64,000 bases of DNA, taken from the NCBI GenBank assembly GCA_944320355.1, contig CALUHC010000017.1, forward strand, positions 1 through 64,000, in the 5' to 3' direction. The notes under the pieces were generated by a model, which was not told where the DNA came from, searched no databases, and saw only the letters and a list, made by a program, of their open reading frames with translations. The position numbers were made by a program, and so were the translations under genes. This document shows positions 7,867 to 16,694 of this stretch, piece after piece (within the stretch, counting starts at the first letter, position 1; each line of letters opens with the position of its first letter). Source of the DNA: an uncultured Prevotella sp. Its GTDB lineage: Bacteria > Bacteroidota > Bacteroidia > Bacteroidales > Bacteroidaceae.

Positions 7867-9270
7867 ATGAACAAACAACTGATCTTAATCGCCGCGGCCA
7901 TGGCCCTTTCTGCCCATGCCGGGGCGCAGACCAAGGCCGGAGGAATATCCGACACAATGCTCAACGACATAAGAAACAGCCAGAAGATGACTGCCGCCGA
8001 CCGCGCGATAGCCAACGCCATAGCCGCAAACCCGATAGACAACCTGGCGAAGAACCACGCAAACCAGAACGGGCCTGACACATATTTCAGCATAGAGACA
8101 CCCAAACAGTCTATTACCGACCAGCAAAGTTCGGGCCGCTGCTGGATGTTCAGCGGCATGAACGTCATCCGCGCGGCCTTTGCCGACCGCACAGACTCGC
8201 TCCGTGTGGACTTCTCGCAGGCCTACCTGTTCTTCTACGACCAGCTTGAGAAAGCCAATCTCTTCCTGCAGGGAGTGATAGAAACCGCCGCAAAGCCCAT
8301 GGACGACCAGCGAGTGCAGTTCTTCTTCAAGCATCCCATAAACGACGGCGGCACATTCTGCGGCGTGGCCGACCTCGTGGACAAGTACGGACTCGTGCCC
8401 AAGGAGGTGATGGCAGAGACTTATTCGAGCGACAACACGGCCAAAATGGCAAGCATAGTGTCATCGAAGCTGCGCGAATACGGCCTCGACCTGCGCCGTA
8501 TGGTGGCCGACGGCAAGCCGGCCGCCGACATAGAGGCGGAGAAAACGCGTATGCTCGGCACGATATACCACATACTCACGCTCACCATAGGCGAGCCGCC
8601 AACGAGCTTCAGCTACGCCTTCAAGAACAAGGACGGCCGCACCGTGGGCAAGGCAAAGACATACACACCGCTGGAATTTGCCAAAGAGGTGGTCGGCGGG
8701 CCTATAAACGGCACGTTCATCATGGCGATGAACGACCCGCGCCGCCCGTACTACAAGACCTACGAGGTGGAATACGACCGCCACACCTACGACGGCCACA
8801 ACTGGAAATACATCAACCTGCCCATGGACGACATAGAGCAGATGGCCATAGCGTCGCTGAAAGACGGCAGGAAAATGTACAGCTCGTATGATGTCGGCAA
8901 GTTTCTCGACCGCACACGCGGCTACGCCGACACGGCCAACTATGACTACGCGTCGCTCTTCGGCACCACTTTCGGCATGGACAAGGCCGAGCGCATCAGC
9001 ACCTACGACAGCGGCTCGACCCACGCCATGACCCTCACGGCGGTGGACCTCGACGCCGACGGCAAGGCGAAAAAATGGAAAGTGGAGAACAGCTGGGGCA
9101 ACTGGAGCCAACAGAACGGCTACCTGATAATGTCGGACGAGTGGTTCCGCGAATTCATGTTCCGCCTTGTCGTCAACAAAAAATACGTATCAGACAAGAT
9201 TCTGAAGCTAAGCGAGCAGGAGCCTGTGATGGTAATGCCCGAAGACCCGCTGTTCGCCGAGGACGAATAA
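7867..9270 (+). CDS. exported C1B cysteine aminopeptidase (PepC/bleomycin-hydrolase family)
   Basis: 467 residues with a signal peptide (AHAGAQ). The papain-like catalytic residues are Cys92 in SGRCWMF, His386 in STHAMTL and Asn408 in VENSWG, with the oxyanion Gln just before the Cys. Cytoplasmic PepC and bleomycin hydrolase form self-compartmentalised hexamers. Bacteroidetes carry exported homologues like this one that trim peptides in the periplasm. The C-terminus is extended by an acidic tail, unlike the precise C-terminal end that governs exopeptidase action in PepC. The next gene begins 12 bases downstream and is probably co-transcribed. Confidence 0.92.
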   Translation: MNKQLILIAAAMALSAHAGAQTKAGGISDTMLNDIRNSQKMTAADRAIANAIAANPIDNLAKNHANQNGPDTYFSIETPKQSITDQQSSGRCWMFSGMNVIRAAFADRTDSLRVDFSQAYLFFYDQLEKANLFLQGVIETAAKPMDDQRVQFFFKHPINDGGTFCGVADLVDKYGLVPKEVMAETYSSDNTAKMASIVSSKLREYGLDLRRMVADGKPAADIEAEKTRMLGTIYHILTLTIGEPPTSFSYAFKNKDGRTVGKAKTYTPLEFAKEVVGGPINGTFIMAMNDPRRPYYKTYEVEYDRHTYDGHNWKYINLPMDDIEQMAIASLKDGRKMYSSYDVGKFLDRTRGYADTANYDYASLFGTTFGMDKAERISTYDSGSTHAMTLTAVDLDADGKAKKWKVENSWGNWSQQNGYLIMSDEWFREFMFRLVVNKKYVSDKILKLSEQEPVMVMPEDPLFAEDE

Positions 9271-9282
9271 CCACACACACTC

Positions 9283-9939
9283 ATGCGCAACAGACTTATC
9301 ATATCTATATTGATGGCCGCCTGCGCCGCCACATCGGCGGCGCAGGAACAGGCCGACAGGCATCCAGCGGCAATGCCTCCGACCGCATATAGCTCCACGC
9401 CGGAAGCCGCAGAAATGCCCATGCCCGACACACTCGCGCTGCCGCGGCTCACGGAGCGCGGAACGATATCGCGCTATCCGGCCGCAGGTCCGCTCGCGGG
9501 ATGGAACGACTGGGGGCTGCACGGCGGACTCAACGCCTCGCTGTCTCTGTCGGCCACGGTTGGGCTGGGACGCCACTCGGGGTCTGGCTTTGCCCAAAGC
9601 CTGGCGCTCATGTATGCCACGGAGCTGATGCCACGCCTTTCCATGGCCGTGGGCGGATATTATTCACACTTCAACTGGGGCCCGGCGCAGTTCAACGACG
9701 CGGGCCTTACGGCTGTGCTCGGCTACAGGTTCAACGAGCATTGGGAGGCGTATCTGTTCGGACAGAAATCCATTGCCACCCCCAGGATGCCCGCCCCACT
9801 CTATTATCTCGGCGACTTTGGCGACAAGATTGGCGTTGAGTTGCGCTACAACGTAAGCCCGTCGTTCAGCATCGGCATCAGCGTATGGCACCAGGACGTG
9901 CCCGACAACGCCCGTTTAGCGCCTAAGCCACGACCTTGA
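9283..9939 (+). CDS. exported beta-rich (barrel-like) protein
   Basis: A 218-residue protein with a signal peptide (ending TSAAQ), a proline-rich 50-residue linker and then alternating aromatic/glycine strands (WGLHGGLNASLSLSATVGLG, MAVGGYYSHFNWG, AYLFGQK, IGVELRYNVSPSFSIGISVW) typical of outer-membrane barrels. It lacks a terminal aromatic residue, since the last residues are APKPRP. Its end overlaps the convergent copA end by 17 bases, so the present C-terminus may not be ancestral. The function is unknown. Confidence 0.7.
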   Translation: MRNRLIISILMAACAATSAAQEQADRHPAAMPPTAYSSTPEAAEMPMPDTLALPRLTERGTISRYPAAGPLAGWNDWGLHGGLNASLSLSATVGLGRHSGSGFAQSLALMYATELMPRLSMAVGGYYSHFNWGPAQFNDAGLTAVLGYRFNEHWEAYLFGQKSIATPRMPAPLYYLGDFGDKIGVELRYNVSPSFSIGISVWHQDVPDNARLAPKPRP

Positions 9940-12118
9940 GGCGCAGGCTGTTGAGCACAACGCTCACGCTGCTCATGGCCATCAGCGCGCTGGCCCACAT
10001 CGGAGTGATCTGGAAATCCGCAATGCCGCAGAACGCTCCGGCTGCCAGCGGGATGCAAATCACATTATATACAAACGCCCAAAAGAGATTTTGGCGAATC
10101 ATTCCAACGGTCTTTCTCGACAGGTGTATGGCTTCGGGAATGCGGCGCAGGTCGGTTCCCATTAGCGTCACCTGCGCGACGTCCATCGCCACGTCCGTTC
10201 CCTTGCCCATGGCTATGCTCACATCGGCAGCGGCAAGTGCCTGGCTGTCGTTTATTCCGTCGCCCACCATGGCCACATGGCGGCCTTCGGCCTGCAACTT
10301 CCTCACCAAGTCTTCCTTGTCTTGCGGCATCACGCGGCTGCGGTAGTGGCTTATTCCCGCCTTTTCCGCCCAGTAGCGCGCCGCCTCTTCGGTGTCGCCG
10401 CTCATCATGTATATCTCGATGCCCTCGGCCCGCAGCTCGTCCATGGCCTCGCGGGCATGGGGCTTGAGCGTCTCGCGAAGCTCGAGTGCAGAGTTTTGAG
10501 TGATGATTGCAGAGGTATGATTACCTTTGTATGATGGGTTTTGCATGACGGGTGGTAAAGTTTGGGTGCCTTCTAGTGGTGATTTTGGGGAATGGGGTAA
10601 AGGTGAACATTCGTTTTGTGTGGCACAATAAGTTTGATGTGCCGGAGAATCTCCCGATTTCCAGCCAGTGTTTCCATCAATGTTTCCGTTGCCTTCGATT
10701 GTGCTTTCTTTCTCGTTTTTACTATTGCAATCATGCACCGGTGCCTTTCTGTCACGTTCCGACCCACAAAAGTAATCATACCTCTGCACTCCGCACTCTT
10801 CGTTCTTAACCATAGTGAGCGTTCCCGTCTTGTCTATCACCATCGCGTCCACCTTCCGAAGGTTCTCCAGGGCAGTGGCATCCTTGATCAGTATGTTGCG
10901 CCCGGCTGCCTTGCCTATGCCCACCATGAGGGCTGTGGGGGTGGCCAGCCCCATGGCGCAGGGGCAGGCTATGACGAGCACAGACACGGCCGAGAGGACT
11001 GCGCGGGGCATGGCGGCCACGCCGCCGATGGCTATCCAGAGCACGAAGGTGAGCACCGAGATGGCAAGCACCGTGGGAACGAACACCAGCGCGATGCGGT
11101 CAACGACGCGCTGCACGGGAGCCTTGGACCCCTGAGCCTCCTGCACCATGCGTATGATGCCCGCGAGCATGGTCTTTGAGCCTACGGCCGAGGCCTTGAA
11201 GCGGAACGTGCCCTCGCGCACCACCGTGCCGGCAAGCACGCGGTCGCCCTTGCCCTTGGTCACAGGCTCGGCCTCGCCGCTTATCATGCTCTCGTCGATG
11301 CGCGTCTCGCCGCTCACCACAGTGCCGTCAACGGGCACTTTCTCGCCTGCCCTCACCTCTATGGTGTCGCCGGGTTGCAGCGCCGACAGCGGCGCGTCGG
11401 TCACCGTGCCGCCGTCCACGAGGTGGGCCGTCTTGGGCGCAAGCCCCATCAGCGAGCGTATGGCCGAGGCTGTGCCTTTCTTGGCGCGCTCCTCCATCAG
11501 CCGGCCGGAGAGCACGAAGGTGATGATCATCACCGACGCGTCGTAGTACGTGTGCCACTCTATGCCGTGCGCACCCCAGAACTGTTCGCCCCAAAAGGTG
11601 TTGAAGACACTGAGCAGGAACGACACGCAGGTGCTCATGGCCACAAGCGTGTCCATGCCGGCAGCCCAATGGCGGGCCTGCCGCAACGCCGTGGCGTAGA
11701 ACCGCCGGCCGCAACACAGCAGGTTGGCCAGCGCGAAGACGAGCATCAGCAGGTTGTCCACCATGCCGCTGCCAGTGCCAATCCAACCCATGGACAGGCT
11801 CATGGTGAGCAGGGCGAACACCCACGACACGGCCACGCGGCGGCGCAACCGCACGTACGACTGCCGCTCCATGGCCTCCACGTCGCGGTCTTCGTCTATC
11901 ACCATGTCGTAGCCTATGGCAGCCAGCCCGGCCTTCATCTGTTCGAGCGTGACCACCTTCGGCTCATATTCCACAAGCACTGTGCGGGCGGGAAGGTTGA
12001 CCGCGGCCGAGGCCACGCCCTCCATAGAGCGGAGCCTGCGCTCCACGTTGGCCGAGCATCCGGCACACATCATTCCGAGAACAGCTATCGTCTTCTTCTC
12101 CATTGTCTTAATCTCCAT
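9923..12118 (-). CDS. copA: copper-type P1B ATPase with in-frame repeat insertion
   Basis: 731 residues: an N-terminal metal-binding HMA domain (GMMCAGC), eight expected membrane helices, the actuator motif SGEAEP, the intramembrane CPC (IACPCAMGLATP), the phosphorylation site DKTGT (Asp429) and the hinge GDGIND. It would export Cu(I) from the cytoplasm. Between DKTGTLT and the P-domain segment RETLKPHAREAM, a normal nucleotide-binding domain is not recognisable. Residues of about 437-543 are instead a polar, atypical stretch encoded by a terminal-inverted-repeat element (10485-10810). Activity is therefore doubtful. A second ATG lies at 12103. A minus-strand TACCTTTG box is at 12188-12195. 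Confidence 0.88.
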   Translation of the reverse strand: MEIKTMEKKTIAVLGMMCAGCSANVERRLRSMEGVASAAVNLPARTVLVEYEPKVVTLEQMKAGLAAIGYDMVIDEDRDVEAMERQSYVRLRRRVAVSWVFALLTMSLSMGWIGTGSGMVDNLLMLVFALANLLCCGRRFYATALRQARHWAAGMDTLVAMSTCVSFLLSVFNTFWGEQFWGAHGIEWHTYYDASVMIITFVLSGRLMEERAKKGTASAIRSLMGLAPKTAHLVDGGTVTDAPLSALQPGDTIEVRAGEKVPVDGTVVSGETRIDESMISGEAEPVTKGKGDRVLAGTVVREGTFRFKASAVGSKTMLAGIIRMVQEAQGSKAPVQRVVDRIALVFVPTVLAISVLTFVLWIAIGGVAAMPRAVLSAVSVLVIACPCAMGLATPTALMVGIGKAAGRNILIKDATALENLRKVDAMVIDKTGTLTMVKNEECGVQRYDYFCGSERDRKAPVHDCNSKNEKESTIEGNGNIDGNTGWKSGDSPAHQTYCATQNECSPLPHSPKSPLEGTQTLPPVMQNPSYKGNHTSAIITQNSALELRETLKPHAREAMDELRAEGIEIYMMSGDTEEAARYWAEKAGISHYRSRVMPQDKEDLVRKLQAEGRHVAMVGDGINDSQALAAADVSIAMGKGTDVAMDVAQVTLMGTDLRRIPEAIHLSRKTVGMIRQNLFWAFVYNVICIPLAAGAFCGIADFQITPMWASALMAMSSVSVVLNSLRLKVVA
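10485..10810. mobile_element. TIR-bounded MITE-like element 1, inside copA
   Basis: A perfect 15-bp inverted repeat GCAGAGGTATGATTA (10509-10523) and TAATCATACCTCTGC (10773-10787) lies inside longer imperfect ends rich in GAGTGC words. The same ends bound a second element at 49082-49384, but the interiors differ. It is low in GC compared with copA and keeps the copA frame open. No transposase ORF is present. Confidence 0.7.
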
Positions 12119-12405
12119 TAACCGTTACCAGCGGCAAAGCGGCAAAGCACAGCCAAGCCCCATGCCGCAAGCCGACTTTTGTCTGTGCAAAGGTAGCACT
12201 TTAAAACAATAACCGCATTACGGAATGATGGAAAAGAGTTACAAAATTACGGCGACCGCGACACAATCCGCCCGGCCTATCCCCATGCCGACTCGCGCCA
12301 ACCGACAGGACACACAGCAACGGTCGGCAATATATCGATTGGCTTCACAAAACCATGGCCGCGGCATGGTCACGGCCTCACCACCCATTAACACTCTTAC
12401 TCTGG

Positions 12406-12617
12406 TTTAACACACAAGTGTTAAAAGCCGGGAAGGCCACCCACCGTGTAATCCATTGGCAATCAGCGCGTTGCAAAACGTGCCGTTTTGCGTTCTGGAA
12501 CGGCCTGTTTTGCCGTGCAAAACGCACCGTTTCGGGACACGAAACGACACGTTTTGCAACCCGATACGCCACATAAGCAACCCCCGGACTGCCATGATTG
12601 CATATTTGCAACTACGG
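12406..12617 (+). repeat. 22-bp-periodic palindrome array B, long form
   Basis: Terminal hairpin TTTAACACACAAGTGTTAAA at 12406-12425. Unit centres are at 12482, 12504, 12526 and 12548, with a degenerate fifth at 12570. The right palindrome TTGCATATTTGCAA is at 12598-12611. The terminal centres are 189 bp apart, 11 bp less than in the other long copies. It sits between divergent copA and the LuxR gene. Confidence 0.88.
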
Positions 12618-12672
12618 ACAGCATCAGTTGCACCATATTTTCATACACACAACCCATTCGCCACCGGTTTGC

Positions 12673-12703
12673 TTGGCCGTCTGCTTTATTTGATGTAACT
12701 TTG
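12673..12703 (+). promoter_or_regulatory. promoter of the orphan LuxR regulator gene
   Basis: TTG at 12673-12675, 20 bp, then TAACTTTG at 12696-12703. The start codon is 75 bases downstream. Confidence 0.65.
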
Positions 12704-12777
12704 CAAGCGACAAGCCGGAAACGGGAAAACAAACAGACCCGCAACCGCACCCACACCGACAACACCGGCACAAACAC

Positions 12778-13380
12778 ATGGACACCACCAACAACAAACG
12801 CCCGCGCATAGCCATCATAGACCCCAACACCCCTGCCGCACTCGGCCTCAAGGCACTGCTGCAAGAAGTGGTGCCGGTGATGGAGGTCGACACATTTGGC
12901 TCGTTCGCCGAACTGTCGGCCAACGCTCCGGAGCAGCATTTCCACTACTTCGTGGCCCTGAACGTGCTCTTGGAGAACCGCGCATACTTTGCCGCCAACA
13001 GCCACAAGACGATAGTGCTCACACCATCGGCCACGGGCAAGGCGCAGGTGGCGGGCTTCAACTCCATCTGCGTGTGCCAGCCCGAAAGGCAGCTCGTGCG
13101 CGAGCTGCTGGCACTGGAGCAGCGCGCACACGCCGGCGGGCGCAACCTGCCGCCCATGGAGAGGAGCAGGCACGGCCTGCTCACCGAGCGCGAGGCGGAA
13201 GTGATGACCCTCATAGTGCGCGGACACATAAACAAGGAAATCGCCGACCGCCTCAACATAGGGCTGGCAACGGTGATAACCCACCGCAAGAACATAATGG
13301 AAAAGCTGGGCATCAAGAGCGTGTCGGCACTCACCATCCACGCCGTGATGAACGGCTACGTGGACATAGACAGCATCTGA
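12778..13380 (+). CDS. LuxR-family regulator with degenerate receiver domain
   Basis: 200 residues. The N-terminal 110 have a receiver-like fold (RIAIIDPNTPAALGLKALL), but the phosphoacceptor position reads FVALNVLL with no aspartate. It is therefore a pseudo-receiver, not a classical response regulator. The C-terminal HTH (LTEREAEVMTLIVRGHINKE, then TVITHRKNIMEKLGI) is complete. The C-terminus closely resembles that of the hemerythrin-LuxR protein at 52014-52973, including the ending NGxVDI. The two probably bind related sites. The signal is unknown. Confidence 0.85.
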   Translation: MDTTNNKRPRIAIIDPNTPAALGLKALLQEVVPVMEVDTFGSFAELSANAPEQHFHYFVALNVLLENRAYFAANSHKTIVLTPSATGKAQVAGFNSICVCQPERQLVRELLALEQRAHAGGRNLPPMERSRHGLLTEREAEVMTLIVRGHINKEIADRLNIGLATVITHRKNIMEKLGIKSVSALTIHAVMNGYVDIDSI

Positions 13381-14089
13381 CACCCAAAGCGACAGCCGGG
13401 AACAACCGGCACAGAACAAAACGCCATGCGCATGAAACACCCCACAGCCCTGCTGGGAAAGATAATCCCCACGCTGCTTTTCATACTGCTCACCCCGCTC
13501 TCCATCATATATGTGCCGGCAAGCAGAACGATAAGGAAACTGCGTGAATGCTGCCGCCTGCCGCTTTGGCAACGCTCACGCGGCACAACAACCGACAGAC
13601 AGGAGCGGACTCAGCTCCACTATGCGCCGTGCCTCGTCTGCCTACTCCACAAGTTCGTGCCGGAGGGCCACTATCCACACGCAAGGCGACATCCCGTTTC
13701 CACTTTTCAACACCCCACCAACCATCGCGACTATCACACGAGCCTTGCCCGTGCCTGTCGGCGTCTGGACAAGAACGGCACCATTACCACGCCACGCATC
13801 ACGGACACGGCGGACAATGGAAAGCAGACGGGGCGGAGAGCAACTGAAGCGCCTTTCATTTGTCAAAGACAAAGACTGCAAGAAACTGTTGATGCGGTAT
13901 CAAGACACTCAAATCCGAATGGCCTGATAGACACAATACAACGAAAAACAAACATTCGACGGTCCAATGGTCAAATATAGGCAACCCATAAACAGGACTT
14001 ATGCGGACATTACGGATGGAACAAACTGTCTGAAAGCACTAAAAAATGAATATATTAGAACAAGGCATATATTCATCAATCGCTGCCTT
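13381..14089. other. gap between the LuxR gene and the polysaccharide locus
   Basis: It holds the helicase remnant at 13576-13830 and otherwise no gene I can support. A plus-strand ORF of 184 codons (13426-13980) runs antisense over the remnant and has no recognisable composition after its first 35 residues. The 3' part (13860-14089) becomes AT-rich, the composition border of the polysaccharide locus. Confidence 0.5.
13576..13830 (-). pseudogene. decayed DEAD/DEAH helicase fragment
   Basis: The minus-strand reading RDAWRGNGAVLVQTPTGTGK, then ARVIVAMVGGV and SPCVWIVALRHELVE, matches the start of a superfamily 2 helicase: the Walker A segment PTGTGK and the following WIVAxRxELVE strand. The residue after the P-loop lysine is Ala where Thr/Ser is expected. 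A TAG at 13642-13644 interrupts the frame, which then continues with ADEARRIVEL before another stop. The rest of the gene is gone. It lies in a gap beside the end of the polysaccharide locus. Confidence 0.7.
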
Positions 14090-14842
14090 CTACTTACGAA
14101 ACGGATCCTTATATATCCCAAGCAACTGCTTGGCAAAATAATAAAAGAACCGCATATCATCGACAAAATAGCGCTTGAGAAGCCGACGAGGCTCTTTCAT
14201 GCAACGGTAAAGCCACTCTAAAGCTAATTTCTGAAATATGGCAGGAGCACGTTTTATATTTCCAGCCTCAAAATCTATGGTTGCGCCTAACGCCATGAAT
14301 ACATCTATACTCGGCAGACGATCCTTATATTTATAGATCCATTTTGTTTGCTTTGGATTGCCGAGACCAACCAATAAGACATTAGCACCAGACGACTTCA
14401 ATATATCAATTATACGATCACACTCCTGTTCATCATTCTCAAAACCGAACGGAGGCGAATATGTGCCGACTATGATTTCACGGCCAACACGAGCATTGAT
14501 TCTTTCTTTGGCTTTATCCCCGACACCTTCTTTGGCACCAAGCAAAAATATCTTTATATTCTCGTCTTGCGCATGATAATCACAATACATGGGGAAAAAA
14601 CTCGAACCCGGAATGGCTTCCTTTAACGGTTTGCGCAATATTCGCGACATCATAAGCAAGACCCGGCTATCACAAACAGAGAAATCTGCACGAGAAGCAC
14701 ATTCATGAAAATCTCCATCATGCTGATGTTTCACAATGTCATCAATGTTTGGCGTAACCAGCACCCCCTTATCTAACATCTTCAACAACTCTTTCGCCGA
14801 CAGATTATCAACCCTCACATTCAGTATCTTTATTGACTCCAT
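14090..14842 (-). CDS. WecG/TagA/CpsF-family glycosyltransferase (GT26)
   Basis: 250 residues with the GT26 signature: an N-terminal VTPNIDDIVKH in place of the usual TPNxEx, SVCDSRVLLMMSR, GSSFFP, LLVGLGNPKQTKWI and the C-terminal GATIDFEAGNIKRAP then LEWLYR. Family members transfer N-acetylmannosamine(uronic acid) or related sugars onto lipid-linked GlcNAc at the inner membrane face. The start overlaps the stop of gmhB (TAATG), so translation is coupled. It is the last gene of the polysaccharide/heptose unit. Confidence 0.9.
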   Translation of the reverse strand: MESIKILNVRVDNLSAKELLKMLDKGVLVTPNIDDIVKHQHDGDFHECASRADFSVCDSRVLLMMSRILRKPLKEAIPGSSFFPMYCDYHAQDENIKIFLLGAKEGVGDKAKERINARVGREIIVGTYSPPFGFENDEQECDRIIDILKSSGANVLLVGLGNPKQTKWIYKYKDRLPSIDVFMALGATIDFEAGNIKRAPAIFQKLALEWLYRCMKEPRRLLKRYFVDDMRFFYYFAKQLLGIYKDPFRK

Positions 14843-15321
14843 TACAACCTAACTCCTTTAATACCACAGTTTACTGCAAACTTCATATCACTTTCACTAT
14901 CACCTATCATCAAACATCCTGACCGACTAACATCCGGCCACTCTGCCAATATTTCCTCAAACATCCCTATTTGCGGCTTTCTGCGCGGGTCATCATCAGC
15001 CACCGCAGAACAATGATATATCTTATCTATCCTGCCTCCATGCCGCCTTATCTCATCACACATACGCCGATGTATCTCTGCCAAATCTTCCTCGGTCATG
15101 ATGCCTCTCCCGATACCACGCTGATTGGTGACAATGAAGATATGACGTACCTGCCTGTTCCAACGCGCCAAGACATCCAGCACACCAGGCATGAACTCAA
15201 ACTCCTCCCAACACTTCACATAGTCATTTGGGCGCAAACGGTTTATAACGCCGTCACGGTCAAGCAGCAGCGTGTCATAACCGGCAACGTTTACATCAGC
15301 CAACTCCATAGACTCAAGCAT
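14842..15321 (-). CDS. gmhB: heptose bisphosphate phosphatase-like HAD protein
   Basis: 159 residues, HAD subclass IIIA: the nucleophile motif [10 protein letters not shown], the substrate motif [10 protein letters not shown], and the C-terminal [10 protein letters not shown] that binds Mg2+. In context it removes the 7-phosphate from glycero-manno-heptose 1,7-bisphosphate. The zinc-binding cysteine loop of classical GmhB is missing: only YHCS remains, and the region reads [13 protein letters not shown]. The neighbours rather than the sequence alone decide the substrate. It overlaps hddC by 8 bases and the GT26 gene by one base. Confidence 0.82.
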   Translation of the reverse strand: MLESMELADVNVAGYDTLLLDRDGVINRLRPNDYVKCWEEFEFMPGVLDVLARWNRQVRHIFIVTNQRGIGRGIMTEEDLAEIHRRMCDEIRRHGGRIDKIYHCSAVADDDPRRKPQIGMFEEILAEWPDVSRSGCLMIGDSESDMKFAVNCGIKGVRL

Positions 15322-16030
15322 TCAAAATATCAAAATCAAGAAAATCCTCATTAGCCTTCGCATAATCAGCAGGAACACCGATATCTATAAAATATCCGTC
15401 CTGCACAACTCCATACAGATTTCCATGCACACACTGCGGCTGCAAAACTTCCGCCTCAAAAGAGAATTTGCCGGACAGTCCGTCAAATATCCCCCCTCTC
15501 TTGTCGAGAACATATACACCGCCATTAATCAAACCATTCTCGCAATATTTTTTTTCCTCAAATGCAACAATCATATTGCCGCTCAATCTAACATTTCCAT
15601 AACGGGAGAAATGCCGCATAGGCTTCAAAGCAATGGTTATTGACAGAGGAGACAGACGATGTTGACCGCAAAGCATATCCAAGTCAACATTAAAGAAAGT
15701 ATCTCCATTAAGCACTATTACCTCATCATTATAACACTGTTCCAAGGCCAGCCTGATACCACCGCCCGTACCCAAAGGCTCTGTTTCCTCTGCATATCCA
15801 AAATCAAACGGAAATTCATCTGCGTGCTCTTTTATCCAATCCATAATGACATGACGCAAATATCCAACAGAAAGCACCACCCTCTCCACGTCATAGCGGG
15901 TCAGATATTCCAGCAAATACCATAGAAAGGGTCTGCCGGCAACAGGAGCCATACACTTTGGCACATCTTGCACAACACCACGCAACCTTGTTCCCAAGCC
16001 ACCGGCCAATATAATCACTTCTTTCCCCAT
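15314..16030 (-). CDS. hddC: glycero-manno-heptose 1-phosphate guanylyltransferase
   Basis: 238-residue nucleotidyltransferase with the nucleotide-binding start [20 protein letters not shown], then [19 protein letters not shown] and the metal-binding [13 protein letters not shown]. In the GDP-heptose pathway it joins heptose 1-phosphate and GTP to make the activated sugar. The guanylyl assignment is from gene context (kinase, isomerase and phosphatase adjacent), because closely related enzymes use other nucleotides. It lies 19 bases after gmhA. Confidence 0.85.
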   Translation of the reverse strand: MGKEVIILAGGLGTRLRGVVQDVPKCMAPVAGRPFLWYLLEYLTRYDVERVVLSVGYLRHVIMDWIKEHADEFPFDFGYAEETEPLGTGGGIRLALEQCYNDEVIVLNGDTFFNVDLDMLCGQHRLSPLSITIALKPMRHFSRYGNVRLSGNMIVAFEEKKYCENGLINGGVYVLDKRGGIFDGLSGKFSFEAEVLQPQCVHGNLYGVVQDGYFIDIGVPADYAKANEDFLDFDILNA

Positions 16031-16049
16031 AATACTCTTATGTCATATA

Positions 16050-16688
16050 TCAGTTTTCAAAAAAAGTATCTTCCAACATCAAGCAAAGGCAATGATAAAC
16101 AGGCAAATGAAGCTCTTGCACTTTATAAGTCTCCCGTTCCGGCACACGTATGCAAACATCAGACATGACCGACAGCTTGCTCTCATTCGCTCCCGTAAGC
16201 CCTATCACCTTCATGCCTTTTGCCTTTGCCGCGACTGCCGCATAAACAACATTCTTGCTATTGCCTGACGTTGATATGCCAAGCAGAACATCGCCCGCCA
16301 TGCCGTAACCATTTACCTGCTGCGCAAAACACAGCAATGGGTCGCAATCATTCATATAGGCTGTTGTCAACGCAGGATGGCCGCCTAACGACATGGCCGG
16401 AAGAGCACCCTGCAGCCCGACAGCCAACCGGCTTCCCAACTCTTTATCTATGCTTTCCAAACGTTGCCGGTATCCGGCATCCGATATACGTTGTTTTTTG
16501 AAGCCTTTCATAAGTTCTCCGACAATATGCTCCGCGTCTGACGCACTGCCGCCATTACCACAAACAAGCAACTTGCCATTGGCACGATAAGACTCACACA
16601 ACACATTATATGCCGCTTCTATATCAACTCTGCAGACTTGCAATTGAGGATACCTGCAAATCAAGTCATCCAAAAAACTCTGTTCCAT
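16050..16688 (-). CDS. gmhA: sedoheptulose 7-phosphate isomerase (SIS domain)
   Basis: 212 residues with the SIS-domain landmarks KLLVCGNGGSASDAEHIVGE near residue 37, then VLLGISTSGNSKNVVYA and a C-terminal helix ending LEDTFFEN. GmhA converts sedoheptulose 7-phosphate to glycero-manno-heptose 7-phosphate, the first step of the pathway. It is six bases downstream of the kinase gene, so both are in one transcript. DiaA-like SIS proteins are the main alternative, but the context strongly favours GmhA. Confidence 0.9.
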   Translation of the reverse strand: MEQSFLDDLICRYPQLQVCRVDIEAAYNVLCESYRANGKLLVCGNGGSASDAEHIVGELMKGFKKQRISDAGYRQRLESIDKELGSRLAVGLQGALPAMSLGGHPALTTAYMNDCDPLLCFAQQVNGYGMAGDVLLGISTSGNSKNVVYAAVAAKAKGMKVIGLTGANESKLSVMSDVCIRVPERETYKVQELHLPVYHCLCLMLEDTFFEN

Positions 16689-16694
16689 TTCGTA

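Noticed and set aside
12463-13572. 369-codon minus-strand ORF across array B and the LuxR gene
   Set aside because: It is a high-GC shadow: it runs through a repeat array and a well-supported gene on the other strand.
13426-13980. 184-codon plus-strand ORF after the LuxR gene
   Set aside because: It is antisense to the helicase remnant, loses all protein-like composition after about 35 residues and has no supporting promoter or family.
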